Of a DNA stretch of 64,000 nucleotides, positions 40,681 to 50,336 are shown piece by piece; position 1 is the first letter of the stretch; every line of letters begins with the position of its first letter. The translations under genes and the position numbers were made by a program. Origin of the DNA: Reyranella sp. (GTDB lineage: Bacteria > Pseudomonadota > Alphaproteobacteria > Reyranellales > Reyranellaceae); the NCBI RefSeq assembly GCF_004297405.1, contig NZ_SCVC01000046.1:62001-126000 (forward strand). Reading direction: 5' to 3'. The notes beneath the pieces are model-generated. The model was given only the letters and a program-made list of their open reading frames with translations, was not told the origin of the DNA and did not search any database.

Positions 40681-41147
40681 AGGTGCGACCGCAAGTCGAC
40701 GGCTGACTGAGCCGCGCCCTCTACGGAGTCCTGCCCGGCTGACGGCGGGATAGCGAGCGCCATGCGCGCAAAGGCAGTCACGCCAACAATAATGGCGCCA
40801 GCGACGGCGAAAGCCTGCTGCCAACCTCCAGCAGGCCCGCTGATGCCGGCAAGTGCGAAGCTCAGCTGATAGCCGGCGACAGTCGCTGGCAGGGCGTAGA
40901 CCAGCCCGATGATGAGGCGGATCAACGGCGTCCGGACGGTGGTCAAGACAATCTGTCCGAGCACCAAGATCGCTACGGCGACGAGGAGGCCGAAGACCAC
41001 TGCACCGATGAGGCCTGTGCCACTATGGAAGGCAGCGAGGCCTACTGATAGTCCAGCGAGGAAAGGAAGTGCATAAACAGCAAGCGTGAATAGCAGCCAG
41101 CAGATGAAGCCGAGGCCGAAAACGCCGAGAACGATACCGATGGCCAT
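40671..41147 (-). CDS. four-helix membrane protein of the ICE backbone
   Basis: 158 residues from ATG 41147 with GGAGA 6 nt upstream. Four hydrophobic segments (MAIGIVLGVFGLGFICWLLF start; YALPFLAGLSVGLAAF; VVFGLLVAVAILVLGQIV; IIGLVYALPATVAGYQLSFA; AFAVAGAIIVGVTAFARMAL) with few polar residues. It sits between DUF2493 and DUF736 as in related elements. Function is unknown. Confidence 0.7.
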   Translation of the reverse strand: MAIGIVLGVFGLGFICWLLFTLAVYALPFLAGLSVGLAAFHSGTGLIGAVVFGLLVAVAILVLGQIVLTTVRTPLIRLIIGLVYALPATVAGYQLSFALAGISGPAGGWQQAFAVAGAIIVGVTAFARMALAIPPSAGQDSVEGAAQSAVDLRSHLRG

Positions 41148-41245
41148 GGTGGATCTCCAGACACAGGTCAAGCACCTGCGCCTTCCACCACCACCACGGC
41201 GCGCTTGAAAGATAGTCGAAGGCGAAGTTGGCAGAAAGGCGGCGC

Positions 41246-42181
41246 TCACGCGCCGCCAGTGCCCAGGCGCCAGACCGGTATGCCGAGCTTCCGAGCCTTG
41301 TCGGCGAGGTTCTCCTGGATGCCCGAACCGGGGCAGACGACGACACCGATCGGCAGGACCTCCAGGATCTGGTCGTTGCGCTTGAAGGGTGCAGCCTTGG
41401 CGTGGCGCGTCCAGTCCGGCTTGAATGGGACATGCGTGACCTTGCGGGTGTCGGCCCAGCGGGCGGCAATGCGCTCGGCACCCGTGGGCGAGCCGCCATG
41501 CAGCAGGACCATGTCGGGATGCTTGGCGCGGACCTTGTCGAGCGTCCTCCAGATCAGCTGATGGTCGTTGAAGTCGGCGCCACCGGTGAAGGCGATCTTC
41601 GGCCCGGCCGGTACGAGCAATTCGGTCTCGGCGCGGCGCCGAGCGGCCAGGAACTCCCGGCTGTCGATCATGGCCGCTGTCAGCGCCCGGTGATTGACCA
41701 TCGACCCGGTGCGCGGCCGCCAGGCCGAGCCGGTGCAGGCCTCAAAGCGATCAACGGCCTGGTCGCGGAAAAGCTCCATGGCATTGCGGCGTTCGATCAG
41801 CGTCAGACCCTGGGCGATCAGACGCTCGAGTTCGACCGAGCGGACCTCCGAGCCGTTCTGCTCCCGCTGGCTGCGATGCTGCGTGCGCTCATTGTCGTCG
41901 AGCTCGCGCTCGATGCGCTCGACGCTGCGATGGAACAGGTTGACCGTCGACCACAGCAGGTCCTCGAGATCGGGTTCGAGGCGCGTGTCTGTGAGCGTCG
42001 CGACGAGAGCGTCGAAGATGTCGACGACGGCGCCAGCGATGGTCTGGGCTTCGGGTAGCGGCCGGGGGTCGGGCTCGTCCTGGAAGGGACGATGGCCAAA
42101 GAGCTGGAGTTCGGTGAGGACGTGATCGGTCGGGGATGCGTCGTGCACGGGCTCGAAGTCGGGATCGTCGTTGGTCGCCAT
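41246..42181 (-). CDS. DUF2493 (SLOG/YspA-type) protein
   Basis: 311 residues from ATG 42181 with AAAGGA 8 nt upstream. The N-terminal 180 residues are helical and ICE-specific. The C-terminal domain (KIAFTGGADFNDHQLIWRTL; LLHGGSPTGAERIAARWA; LPIGVVVCPGSGIQENLADK) is a Rossmann-like DUF2493 fold related to SLOG nucleotide-binding domains. It may bind a nucleotide-derived ligand, which would be a defence or establishment trait. Element I copy 2 lies in its leader. Confidence 0.87.
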   Translation of the reverse strand: MATNDDPDFEPVHDASPTDHVLTELQLFGHRPFQDEPDPRPLPEAQTIAGAVVDIFDALVATLTDTRLEPDLEDLLWSTVNLFHRSVERIERELDDNERTQHRSQREQNGSEVRSVELERLIAQGLTLIERRNAMELFRDQAVDRFEACTGSAWRPRTGSMVNHRALTAAMIDSREFLAARRRAETELLVPAGPKIAFTGGADFNDHQLIWRTLDKVRAKHPDMVLLHGGSPTGAERIAARWADTRKVTHVPFKPDWTRHAKAAPFKRNDQILEVLPIGVVVCPGSGIQENLADKARKLGIPVWRLGTGGA

Positions 42182-42274
42182 GGTGATGTCCTTTCTCGGA
42201 TCGGCCGCGCCCACCGCGGCCTTCGTGGCGATCACCCAGACGGCAGGCAGGCCGGTCCTGCACCGCGCGCGGCC

Positions 42275-42371
42275 GGAGCGCAGCGGAGGACGGCGGGCCG
42301 AGGCTTTCTTGTCTCGCGAGGAATGCCGGCGTAGCCGGCAGGGGAAGAAAGCCGCAGGCCCGCCGTTGCGG
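42275..42371 (-). ncRNA. structured noncoding element I, copy 2 (before the DUF2493 gene)
   Basis: Same order as copy 1: outer stem GGCTTTCTT / AAGAAAGCC (9 bp), hairpin TGCCGGC-TAC-GCCGGCA (7 bp, a different sequence on both sides from copy 1), conserved CCCC and ATTCCTCGCGAG. Flanks GGAGCGCAGCG and GCCGTTGCGG are also shared. It starts about 95 nt before the DUF2493 start. Confidence 0.72.
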
Positions 42372-42479
42372 GGCCGGGCTGACTGCCGTCCGATCGCCCT
42401 CTAGAAGGCCGGGGCGCGGCCCATTCCGATCCGAAGGGCATCAAGGCGACCGGCCACGAAGCGATTGGCCGTGCCCTCG

Positions 42480-43523
42480 TTATCCCGTCACGGTCATGTC
42501 CGAAGTCATGAAGCGCACAACGTCCTGCGGGACGAGTTGCTGGCGCACAGACGCCCGGAAGTCTTCGATACCCAGCCGGCGGAGATCCTCGTTGAAATCG
42601 TCGAAGCTGGGCAACAGGCCAAACGTCTCGATCCCGGCAGCCGTGGCCCGATGGTGCAGACTGGCCATAGCGGCATCGCCAGCCGGGTCGCGGTCGCGTG
42701 CGACGTACAGACGGCGCAATGTCGGTGGGGAGAGCAGAGCTGCCAGATGGTTGGCAGAGAGAGCAGCGACCATGGGCAGGCTTGGCAGGATCATACGCAG
42801 CGACAGTATGGTCTCGATGCCCTCCCCCGCGGCCATTACATTGTCGACCACGCCAAAGCGAACGCCGTGCCCCAGAAGATGGCCCATGGCCCGTCGTGGC
42901 GAATCGATAGGTGCCTTGTCCTGACCGGACCGGTCGAGCCAGGTGCGATGTGCCCCGGTGATCCTGCCGCCGAGATCGGTGACCACGGCGATCAGCGCCG
43001 GCCAGGTCTCGGTCGGGCTGTCGTCGTCCGCGCGGTAGTAGCAGCGCGGATGGAAGCGCAACGGGTCGCCTTCACCCATGGTGACGATGCCACGACCGCG
43101 CAGGTAGGTTTCCGCGAGTGTGCCCGCGATCGGTTTGGACATGGCATAGAGACGGCGCGCCGACTCGGGCGAACCACGCGGCGCTGGAAGGCGGTCCTGC
43201 CGTGGAACTGGGCCAGGAGGCATGGCAAGGAACGAGCGTGCCTCCTCGAGCGTGTCGCGCAGCCGGTCGAGACCGCGGCTCAGCGCGATGAGGTCTAAAA
43301 GGTCGCCATGCTCGCCGGTGGCGGCGTCAGTCCACTTGCCGGCGGCGCCCTTGCCGTGGTCCGGGCCGCTCAGGCGGACAAACAGGCTGCGGCCCCGGGC
43401 ATTGGAGACATCACCGACCAGCCAGTAGCGACCTTCTCGATGGCCATTGGAGAGATAGTGACGGCAGACCGCCTCGGCGTTGCGCGCGAGGCGGCGGGCC
43501 AGGTCCGCGGCGTGCGACGGCAT
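42480..43523 (-). CDS. toprim-domain protein (DNA primase-like)
   Basis: 347 residues from ATG 43523 with GAGGAAG 6 nt upstream. N-terminal DUF7146-like part (RRLARNAEAVCRHYLSNGHR ... LFVRLSGPDHGKGAAGKWTD), then a toprim domain: AAGEGIETILSLRMILP with the catalytic Glu and LYVARDRDPAGDAAM with the D-x-D motif. Such proteins act as primases or relaxation enzymes for transferred single strands. It begins 10 nt after the methylase-helicase stop. Confidence 0.88.
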   Translation of the reverse strand: MPSHAADLARRLARNAEAVCRHYLSNGHREGRYWLVGDVSNARGRSLFVRLSGPDHGKGAAGKWTDAATGEHGDLLDLIALSRGLDRLRDTLEEARSFLAMPPGPVPRQDRLPAPRGSPESARRLYAMSKPIAGTLAETYLRGRGIVTMGEGDPLRFHPRCYYRADDDSPTETWPALIAVVTDLGGRITGAHRTWLDRSGQDKAPIDSPRRAMGHLLGHGVRFGVVDNVMAAGEGIETILSLRMILPSLPMVAALSANHLAALLSPPTLRRLYVARDRDPAGDAAMASLHHRATAAGIETFGLLPSFDDFNEDLRRLGIEDFRASVRQQLVPQDVVRFMTSDMTVTG

Positions 43524-43533
43524 GACTACTTCC

Positions 43534-46500
43534 TCACGCCGGCCGGTCGGCAAGCTGGACGACCGGGTAGCGTTCCATCAATTCAGCGAGGATCGCGGGG
43601 CCGGTGGCGCCGGTCGGAACGAACAGACGGAGCTTCCAAGTGATGATTTCGGAGATGAGCCCCATCGCCTTGAGGCGACCGACCATGCCCTCGGTGAACC
43701 CGCAGAGCTCCACCCGGAACAGGCCCATCACCTTGGCGCGGCGCAGGCTCAGCCCATCCTGCAATTCGACGATGGTGCGACCGTCGAGAATGGCCGACCA
43801 AGCATCTGCGGGCGCTATGCCTACGCCTTCGACGCTGACCGCCTGGGCGACCCAGGCGGGCGAGACCAATCGGCCGATGACGCGCTCGCCCGTATCGGTC
43901 TGCAACCGGTACACCCGCATGGACTCGTCCGGCAGCCGCTTCCAGATCGGCAACAGCAGTCCGGTGACGATGTGAAGATCGCTGTCCGTGAAAGCGGTAA
44001 TCTCGGCAAGTTCCCGGTCCCAGGCCTCGGCAAAGACGGCACGGTCAGCCCGTTCCCAGTGGGTGTGCGCCAGCGCGGCCAAGGATAGGGTTGTCCGCTC
44101 CATTGGTCGTAGCAGACGGACGCGGCGTTCGACCTCGCCATCGTCCAGCATGACGCTGGGCGCCGGGACCTGGACGGCAGCGCGGCCGGACTGCGCGTTC
44201 ACCAGAAAAGCGGCCCGCGGGTCATCCGCACGGTCCAATGCCTCCGCGAGGCTGAACGGTCGATTGCGCTCGCGCCGGCGGATGGTGAAGACCTGAGTCT
44301 CCGCACCGGTCTGGGGATGGACATAGACTGCACGCCGATCAGTCACCGCCAGGCTCTCGGCGATCAGCGTCTCGACCCCGACATCGTAGGTGCCTGAGGC
44401 GCGCGCGCCCTCGATCTTGGCCCGCAGCAGTTCCTCGAAGGCACCGAACAGCGTGTTCTGCAAATCGATGGTGAGGGCCAGCAGCCGGTTGAGGAACGTC
44501 GTGATCGGCGGCAGCTCCTCGCGCAGGCTGCCATCCTGATCGGTCAGATGCAGGCCGGTGGCCGCCTGGAAAGCCTCCAGCGAACAGCCTTCGACCTTGC
44601 CGGCAAACAGCAACAGGTAGAGCTGGCGCAAGGCGGCCCGGCCATAGGGCGATTCGAGATTGTCGTCGGCACTGAACAGGCCCTGACCACCGGTCTGGCG
44701 CTGGCCCTTGGTGATGGCGCCCAGCGTGTCGAGCCGGCGGGCGATGGTCGACAGGAAGCGCTTCTCGGCCTTCACGTCGGTGGCAATCGGCCGGAACAAG
44801 GGCGGCTGCGCCTGATTTGTCCGGTTGCTGCGCCCCAGGCCCTGGATGGCCGTATCCGCCTTCCAACCCGCCTCCAGCAGATAGTGAACACGGAGACGCT
44901 GGTTCCGAGCGCCGAGGTCGGCATGATAGGAGCGGCCCGTGCCGCCGGCGTCGCTGAAGACCAGGATGCGCTTCTCGTCATCCATGAAGGCTTGGGCCTC
45001 GGCGAGATTGGCAGAGCCGGGGCGATTCTCGACGCAGAGCCGGTCACCCTTGCGCACGATCCGGCGTGACCGCCCCGTCACCTCAGCGACCATGTCCGTG
45101 CCGAAGCGCTGCACGATCTGGTCGAGTGCGCCCTGGACGGGGGCAAGCGAGGCGAGCTGCTCAATCAGACGGTCGCGGCGTTCCAGGGCGTTACGGCACT
45201 GCACGGGCTGCCCATCCCGGTAGACCGGCCGCGAGGACAGGTTGCCGTCCCCATCGGTGAACGGCTCAAAGAGCTGCGTCGGGAAGCTGTGTGCCAGATA
45301 GTCGAGCACATACTCGCGCGGCGTGATGTCGACCTGGACGTCGCCCCAGTCCTCGGTCGGGACGTCGGCAAGCCGGCGCTCCATCAGGGCCTCGCCCGTC
45401 GAGACGATCTGCACGACGGCGGCGTGGCCCGCGTCAAGATCGCGCTCGATCGCCGCGATCAGCGTCGGCGCCTTCGTCGAGGTGATCAGGTGCGAGAAGA
45501 AGCGCTGCTTGGCGGACTCGAAGGCCGACCGCGCTGCGGACTTCGCCTGTGCATTGAGCGTGCCGCGCTCGTCCGTGACGTTGGCGGCCTGCAGGGCGGC
45601 GTCGAGGTTGTTGTGGATGATCTGAAAGCCGCCGGCATAGGCGTCGTAGATGCGGATTTGCTCGGGCGTGAGCGCGTGCTCGACCAACTCGTACTCCACG
45701 CCCTCGTAGGACAGGGAGCGTGCGGCGTAGAGGCCCAGCGCCTTGAGATCGCGGGCCAGCACCTCCATGGCCGCGACACCGCCAGCCTCGATCGCCTGCA
45801 CGAACTCGGCGCGGGTGGCGAAGGGAAAATCCTCGCCACCCCAGAGACCCAGCCGCTGGGCATAGGCGAGATTGTGCACGGTCGTGGCGCCCGTGGCAGA
45901 GACGTAGACGATGCGCGCATTTGGCAGCGCGTGCTGCAGGCGCAATCCCGCGCGACCCTGCTGAGAGGGCGCCTGCTCACCCCGCTCACCCTTGCCGCCG
46001 GCAGCATTCGCCATGGCATGGCTTTCGTCGAACACGATCACTCCGTCGAAGTCCGAACCCAGCCAATCGACGATCTGCTGGACCCGCGAAACCCTTTCCT
46101 CCCGCGCGTCGGTCCGTAGCGTGGCGTAGGTGGCAAAAAGGATGCCCTGCTCCAGACGGATGGGACTGCCCTGACGGAAGCGGGCGAGCGGCGTGATCAG
46201 CAGGCGCTCCATCCCCAGCGCCGACCAGTCGCGTTGGGCATCCTCGATCAGCTTGTCGGACTTCGAGACCCAGACGGCGCGCCTGCGGCCCTGCAGCCAG
46301 TTGTCGAGAAGAATACCCGCGACCTGGCGGCCCTTGCCGGCACCAGTGCCATCACCCAGCATCCAGCCGCGCCGGTAGCGCACGGCGTTCTCGGCGCCGT
46401 CGGGTGCGGCCGAGACGACATCGAAGGTCTCGTCCACCACCCACGATCCGGCGAGATGGCCACTGTGGGCCTCGCCGGCATGGATGACGCTCTCGAGCTG

Positions 46501-47865
46501 GGCATCGGACATAAGTCCATCGGTGACGACGTTGGCCGGTAGGCGTGGCCGATAGGTCGGCTTGGGCGGCGCCACAGAAGCCATCGCCGCGGACTGCACA
46601 AGCCGCGTCGGATGCGGGCGCGCACCTTCGATGCCAACCGACTGCAGGGCGTACGGCTCATACAGCGCCTCGGTGAGGCGGCCATCCTGGGCTGGCTTCC
46701 AGTCGACGGTCTCATAGACCAGCTCCGTGCCGGCAGGCTCGAACGCTGATGCCGCGCTCGACGTGGGCCGCGGCGCAGATGCGGGCTTGGTGCGGACAGG
46801 GATGACGCGCGCAGCCTCCGGAACGAGACTGGCTCCATCGACAGGCAAGCGCGCCGGGACGTGCTGCAGGACCCAGGCGAGCAGCGTGGCCGCATCAGGC
46901 GCCATGCCGGGGGACACTGGAAATGACTCTGGATCCGCTGCTGGCAGCCGATCGATGACCGTCAGGCGGGTCTCGACCGTCGTGCCGTGCCGGGCATAGA
47001 CGCGCCCCTCGATCGCCGCTGAGAAGACGACGCGCCCGCGTTGCTGGAGGCGCACAAAGCCGTCGCGCCAGGACGGATGATCGGGAGAGACGCTGGCGCC
47101 CGTGATCGCGACCAGCCGCCCACCATCAACAAGGCGAGCGAGCGCCGACGACACATGGCGGAGGGCCGCGTCCGCAACGGCGCCGTCGACATGTGCCGCG
47201 ACGGAGAACGGTGGGTTCATCGAGACCACGCTCGGCCGCAGCGCCCCGTCGAGATGGTCGTGGATGTGAGCAGCGTCGTGACGGGTGGTTGGGGCACCGG
47301 GAAAGAGCTGGTTCAGCAGTTCAGCGCGAGCCTCGGCAAGTTCGTTCAATACGAGCCGGCTGCCTGCGAGCTCCGCGAAGATGGCGAGCAACCCAGTCCC
47401 TGCCGAGGGCTCGAGAACGATATCCGCCGGTCCAGGTGCGCCTGCCACAGCGGCAACGAAGGCAAGCTCGATCGGCGTCGAGAACTGCTGCAGAGCCTGG
47501 CTCTCCTGGGAGCGACGTGTATGGGTGGGCAGAAGAGCGGCGACCTTGCCCAGCATCTGCAGCACGCCCGCGGGCGACCCGGCTTGGGCGCGGATGGCGG
47601 GACCGAACTTGCGGAGGAACAGGATAGTCGCGGCCTCGCAGGAGTCGTAGGCCGTCTTCCAGTCCCAGGCACCGGCCGCATCGGAGCCGCCGAAGGCGCG
47701 CTCCATGGCGGCGCGCAGCGCGATCGCGTCGATGCGCTGGCCGCGCTCGAGATGAGTCAGAAGGAGGCGCGCGGCGTCAGCGAGGCCATGCGGCACGTCG
47801 GATTTGGGGCAAGCGAGGGCGAGGAGCGGCGCATCTGCAGCCGCTGGAGCGAAAAGGATCGTCAT
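43534..47865 (-). CDS. giant methylase-helicase (strawberry-notch-type) of the ICE backbone
   Basis: 1443 residues. The N-terminal third is an N6-adenine methylase fold: motif I VLEPSAGTGLLAIF near 145 and motif IV SMNPPFSVAAH near 215. The centre is an SF2 helicase: GDGTGAGKGRQVAG (Walker A) near 515, VIVFDESHAMANA (DExH-like) near 610, and YVSATGATTVHN. The C-terminal third is the helicase-C-like domain (FSDAGGTGRSYHADL; QGLGRSNRTNQAQPPLF). Related proteins in plasmids and ICEs are thought to protect incoming DNA from restriction or aid establishment; the activity is not proven. Confidence 0.9.
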   Translation of the reverse strand: MTILFAPAAADAPLLALACPKSDVPHGLADAARLLLTHLERGQRIDAIALRAAMERAFGGSDAAGAWDWKTAYDSCEAATILFLRKFGPAIRAQAGSPAGVLQMLGKVAALLPTHTRRSQESQALQQFSTPIELAFVAAVAGAPGPADIVLEPSAGTGLLAIFAELAGSRLVLNELAEARAELLNQLFPGAPTTRHDAAHIHDHLDGALRPSVVSMNPPFSVAAHVDGAVADAALRHVSSALARLVDGGRLVAITGASVSPDHPSWRDGFVRLQQRGRVVFSAAIEGRVYARHGTTVETRLTVIDRLPAADPESFPVSPGMAPDAATLLAWVLQHVPARLPVDGASLVPEAARVIPVRTKPASAPRPTSSAASAFEPAGTELVYETVDWKPAQDGRLTEALYEPYALQSVGIEGARPHPTRLVQSAAMASVAPPKPTYRPRLPANVVTDGLMSDAQLESVIHAGEAHSGHLAGSWVVDETFDVVSAAPDGAENAVRYRRGWMLGDGTGAGKGRQVAGILLDNWLQGRRRAVWVSKSDKLIEDAQRDWSALGMERLLITPLARFRQGSPIRLEQGILFATYATLRTDAREERVSRVQQIVDWLGSDFDGVIVFDESHAMANAAGGKGERGEQAPSQQGRAGLRLQHALPNARIVYVSATGATTVHNLAYAQRLGLWGGEDFPFATRAEFVQAIEAGGVAAMEVLARDLKALGLYAARSLSYEGVEYELVEHALTPEQIRIYDAYAGGFQIIHNNLDAALQAANVTDERGTLNAQAKSAARSAFESAKQRFFSHLITSTKAPTLIAAIERDLDAGHAAVVQIVSTGEALMERRLADVPTEDWGDVQVDITPREYVLDYLAHSFPTQLFEPFTDGDGNLSSRPVYRDGQPVQCRNALERRDRLIEQLASLAPVQGALDQIVQRFGTDMVAEVTGRSRRIVRKGDRLCVENRPGSANLAEAQAFMDDEKRILVFSDAGGTGRSYHADLGARNQRLRVHYLLEAGWKADTAIQGLGRSNRTNQAQPPLFRPIATDVKAEKRFLSTIARRLDTLGAITKGQRQTGGQGLFSADDNLESPYGRAALRQLYLLLFAGKVEGCSLEAFQAATGLHLTDQDGSLREELPPITTFLNRLLALTIDLQNTLFGAFEELLRAKIEGARASGTYDVGVETLIAESLAVTDRRAVYVHPQTGAETQVFTIRRRERNRPFSLAEALDRADDPRAAFLVNAQSGRAAVQVPAPSVMLDDGEVERRVRLLRPMERTTLSLAALAHTHWERADRAVFAEAWDRELAEITAFTDSDLHIVTGLLLPIWKRLPDESMRVYRLQTDTGERVIGRLVSPAWVAQAVSVEGVGIAPADAWSAILDGRTIVELQDGLSLRRAKVMGLFRVELCGFTEGMVGRLKAMGLISEIITWKLRLFVPTGATGPAILAELMERYPVVQLADRPA

Positions 47866-47875
47866 GGAGAGGACC

Positions 47876-47958
47876 TCGGAGAGCGGTAACGGGTCGAACC
47901 GCGGGGCGCTCTCTAGGGCCCCGTCGGCTCAAACCCGTCCCGGCCGTCCTCTTCCTCT
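47876..47958 (-). ncRNA. conserved noncoding element II, copy B (before the methylase-helicase)
   Basis: About 83 nt aligned to copy A at 39548-39632: CGGAGAGC, ACGGG, AACCGC, CGCTCTCT, then CCCGTCCCGGCCGTCCTCTT. The GAGAGC/GCTCTC stem is kept while the loop differs. The element abuts the ribosome site (GAGG 8 nt before ATG 47865). Confidence 0.55.
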
Positions 47959-48006
47959 CACTTCGACGCCATCATCCGGCACCAGATGCTTGGCGCTCTT
48001 AAGGAC

Positions 48007-48034
48007 GAAGGCCCGACACGCTGGTCGGGCCTTC
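48007..48034. terminator. hairpin after parB
   Basis: Perfect 11-bp stem (GAAGGCCCGAC / GTCGGGCCTTC) with a 6-nt loop, 50 nt beyond the parB stop. No T-run follows, so Rho-independent action is uncertain; it may protect the 3' end. Confidence 0.5.
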
Positions 48035-48084
48035 GGGTTACGCGCGAGGAAAGCAGATCCGCGAGAGCGGCTCGCCGGATCGTC

Positions 48085-50169
48085 CTATTCGGCGGCTTGA
48101 CGAGATTGAGCTTCCTCGCCTTCGGTGAGAAATGCCGGCAGGGTCTCGACCGCGCTCGCCGGCGGATCGGAGGAAGGCGCACTATCCGCGAGACGCAGCG
48201 GCTCCGGCAGCCAGCCGGTACCGTCGAGCAGCCGCTCTGCTTCCTGCGCCATCTCCCCTTTCTTGAGGTGGTCCAGGAGCTGGGCGGCCTGGTCGCCCTT
48301 GGCCTCGCGGACGGCTTCGAGAATGCGAGGCTTGGTGACACGCCCGAGGTAGTTGTCGACCGTCGGCCGCCAGCCCGCCGCTACCATGTCGAGGCCGACC
48401 ACGCGGGCGAGCCGATCCGATTGGGCGAGGCGCTGCTGGACACCATGCACCGAAATGCCGGGGCCGCCATAGCGGTCGCCCTTCTCGTAGAGAGCGTTCA
48501 CGCCGAACGAGACGCAATGCGCCAGGAGCGCAGCGCGCCTTGTATCATCGAGCGCGGTGAGCCACTCCCAAAGTGCTCCGTCGTCCTCGGGCAGCTCGGC
48601 CTTCCAGGCGTCGTGCCGCTCGGCGACCGCCTTGGCCGAAGCACTGTCCTTCAGATCCGTCGCCTGAACGGGGAAGAACACATGCCGCACCGATGCGTCC
48701 AGGCATGCGCCTGGCGCGCTGTGCAGGAAGGTGTCGAGGCAGAGCTTGTGCAGCAGCGCCGTCAGGGCGACTCGCGGATTGTTCGCGACGGCATCTCGCA
48801 GTGCCAGGGTACGGTGAGCGGTGAGCTCGCTGACTAGCCTTTCCGGCAGCGGTCTCATCGAATCATCCTCCCCCTCCTCCTCGGCTACGACCCCGCCGAC
48901 AGTGATGACGGTGGCTTGACTGGGGGAAGTGGAAGGTTCCGCGCCATCAGAGGACAAAACGGCACCGTCGGTGCGGGGAGACGGTTCGTCCTGCGGCCGG
49001 ACGTAGCCTCGATCGACAGCGAGCGTTCCATCTGCATCGATGCTGACGAAGACTCCGGCGCGCACGATCTCGGCAGGATCGTAACGAAGCGGATGATAGT
49101 CGAAAGCCGCGAGCGCGGTCTCGATCTCACCAAGCCGGGCATCGACATCATCCGGAAGCTCATCGGCTCCCTCATAGTCACTCTCGAGCTTGGCGCATTC
49201 GGTGGTCAGGGCATCGAAAGTCGCCTGTTCCTCCGCGGACAGCTCGACGGGCTCGCCATGAAGGCGTCGAAGATGGTTCGCGTGGCCGTAACGAAAATCG
49301 ACAGCGACCTCGATCCACTTCCAGCCTTCGGTGGCGACCTTCTGGGCTTCTGCCGCCAGCTTCTCGGCGGCCAGGCGATCGAGCAAGGCGACGTCCTGGA
49401 GCCAACCGCCACCGTCGTTTTCGAACAGGTCGCGCAGGACAGCACCACCGGCGGCCTCATAGCTCTCCAGCCCCACGAAACGCGCTCGACGGTCCGTGGC
49501 GCGCACGGCGCTTTCGGTAAGCTGGCGCCGGATCAGATACGGCTCCTTGTCGTAGGACTGCCGCAGCGCCTCCCAGACCTGCTGTTGCCGAGCTTGGTCT
49601 GTGGTGACCGTGAAGGCCATGAGCTGCTCCAGCGTCATGCCGTCCTCGGCATAGATGTCGAGCAGCTTCTCGGAGACGGAGGCCAGGCGCAGGCGCTGCT
49701 TCACCACTGCGGGCGTCACGAAGAAGCGGGCGGCGATTTCCTCCTCCCCCGCACCCTGCTCACGCAACGTTTTGAACGCGCGAAACTGGTCCAGCGGATG
49801 CAGAGCAACCCGATGGGTATTTTCTGCGAGCGAGTCCTCTTCGACTGTGGTCAACGCGCCTGGATCTCGAACAACGCAGGGGATCAACGCCGTCTTTGAA
49901 AGGCGCTTCTGCTGGACCAGACGCTCAAGCGCCCGGTAACGGCGGCCGCCCGCCGGAATCTCGAACATGCCGGTCTCGGCACCATCGGCGTCGAGGACAG
50001 GCCGGACGTTGAGGGCCTGCAGGAGGGAACGTCGGGCGATGTCCTCGGCCAGCTCCTCGATCGAGACGCCGGCCTGGAGGCGGCGTACGTTGGACTGGCT
50101 TAGCACAAGCTTATTGAAGGGAATGTCGCGCGAGGCGCTGAGGGTGATTTTCGGAACAGCCTTTGCCAT
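48085..50169 (-). CDS. parB: ParB/Spo0J-family protein, long ICE form
   Basis: 694 residues from ATG 50169. The N-terminal ParB nuclease/CTPase-type domain is clear: LVLSQSNVRRLQAGVSIEEL, FEIPAGGRRYRALERLV (with the GxRR box), DSLAENTHRVALHPLDQFRA, and the helix-turn-helix ARFFVTPAVVKQRLRLASVS. The long C-terminus, absent from plasmid ParB proteins, is typical of ICE/plasmid ParB-like proteins with no ParA partner. It is likely a DNA-binding establishment or regulatory protein rather than a partition centromere binder. Confidence 0.9.
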   Translation of the reverse strand: MAKAVPKITLSASRDIPFNKLVLSQSNVRRLQAGVSIEELAEDIARRSLLQALNVRPVLDADGAETGMFEIPAGGRRYRALERLVQQKRLSKTALIPCVVRDPGALTTVEEDSLAENTHRVALHPLDQFRAFKTLREQGAGEEEIAARFFVTPAVVKQRLRLASVSEKLLDIYAEDGMTLEQLMAFTVTTDQARQQQVWEALRQSYDKEPYLIRRQLTESAVRATDRRARFVGLESYEAAGGAVLRDLFENDGGGWLQDVALLDRLAAEKLAAEAQKVATEGWKWIEVAVDFRYGHANHLRRLHGEPVELSAEEQATFDALTTECAKLESDYEGADELPDDVDARLGEIETALAAFDYHPLRYDPAEIVRAGVFVSIDADGTLAVDRGYVRPQDEPSPRTDGAVLSSDGAEPSTSPSQATVITVGGVVAEEEGEDDSMRPLPERLVSELTAHRTLALRDAVANNPRVALTALLHKLCLDTFLHSAPGACLDASVRHVFFPVQATDLKDSASAKAVAERHDAWKAELPEDDGALWEWLTALDDTRRAALLAHCVSFGVNALYEKGDRYGGPGISVHGVQQRLAQSDRLARVVGLDMVAAGWRPTVDNYLGRVTKPRILEAVREAKGDQAAQLLDHLKKGEMAQEAERLLDGTGWLPEPLRLADSAPSSDPPASAVETLPAFLTEGEEAQSRQAAE

Positions 50170-50336
50170 GTTGATGGACTCCGCGACGGACGGCCAAAAG
50201 ACTCTCTCGACCTCCAATCCGTCACAGAATTTGGCGCAGCCCTCTCACTCGCCTTCACTTCCCGACGCGCTATCTCAGGCGCGGACCCTCATTGCCACAC
50301 GCGATCCACCGGAATCGCGTCTGCAGTAGCGACCCG

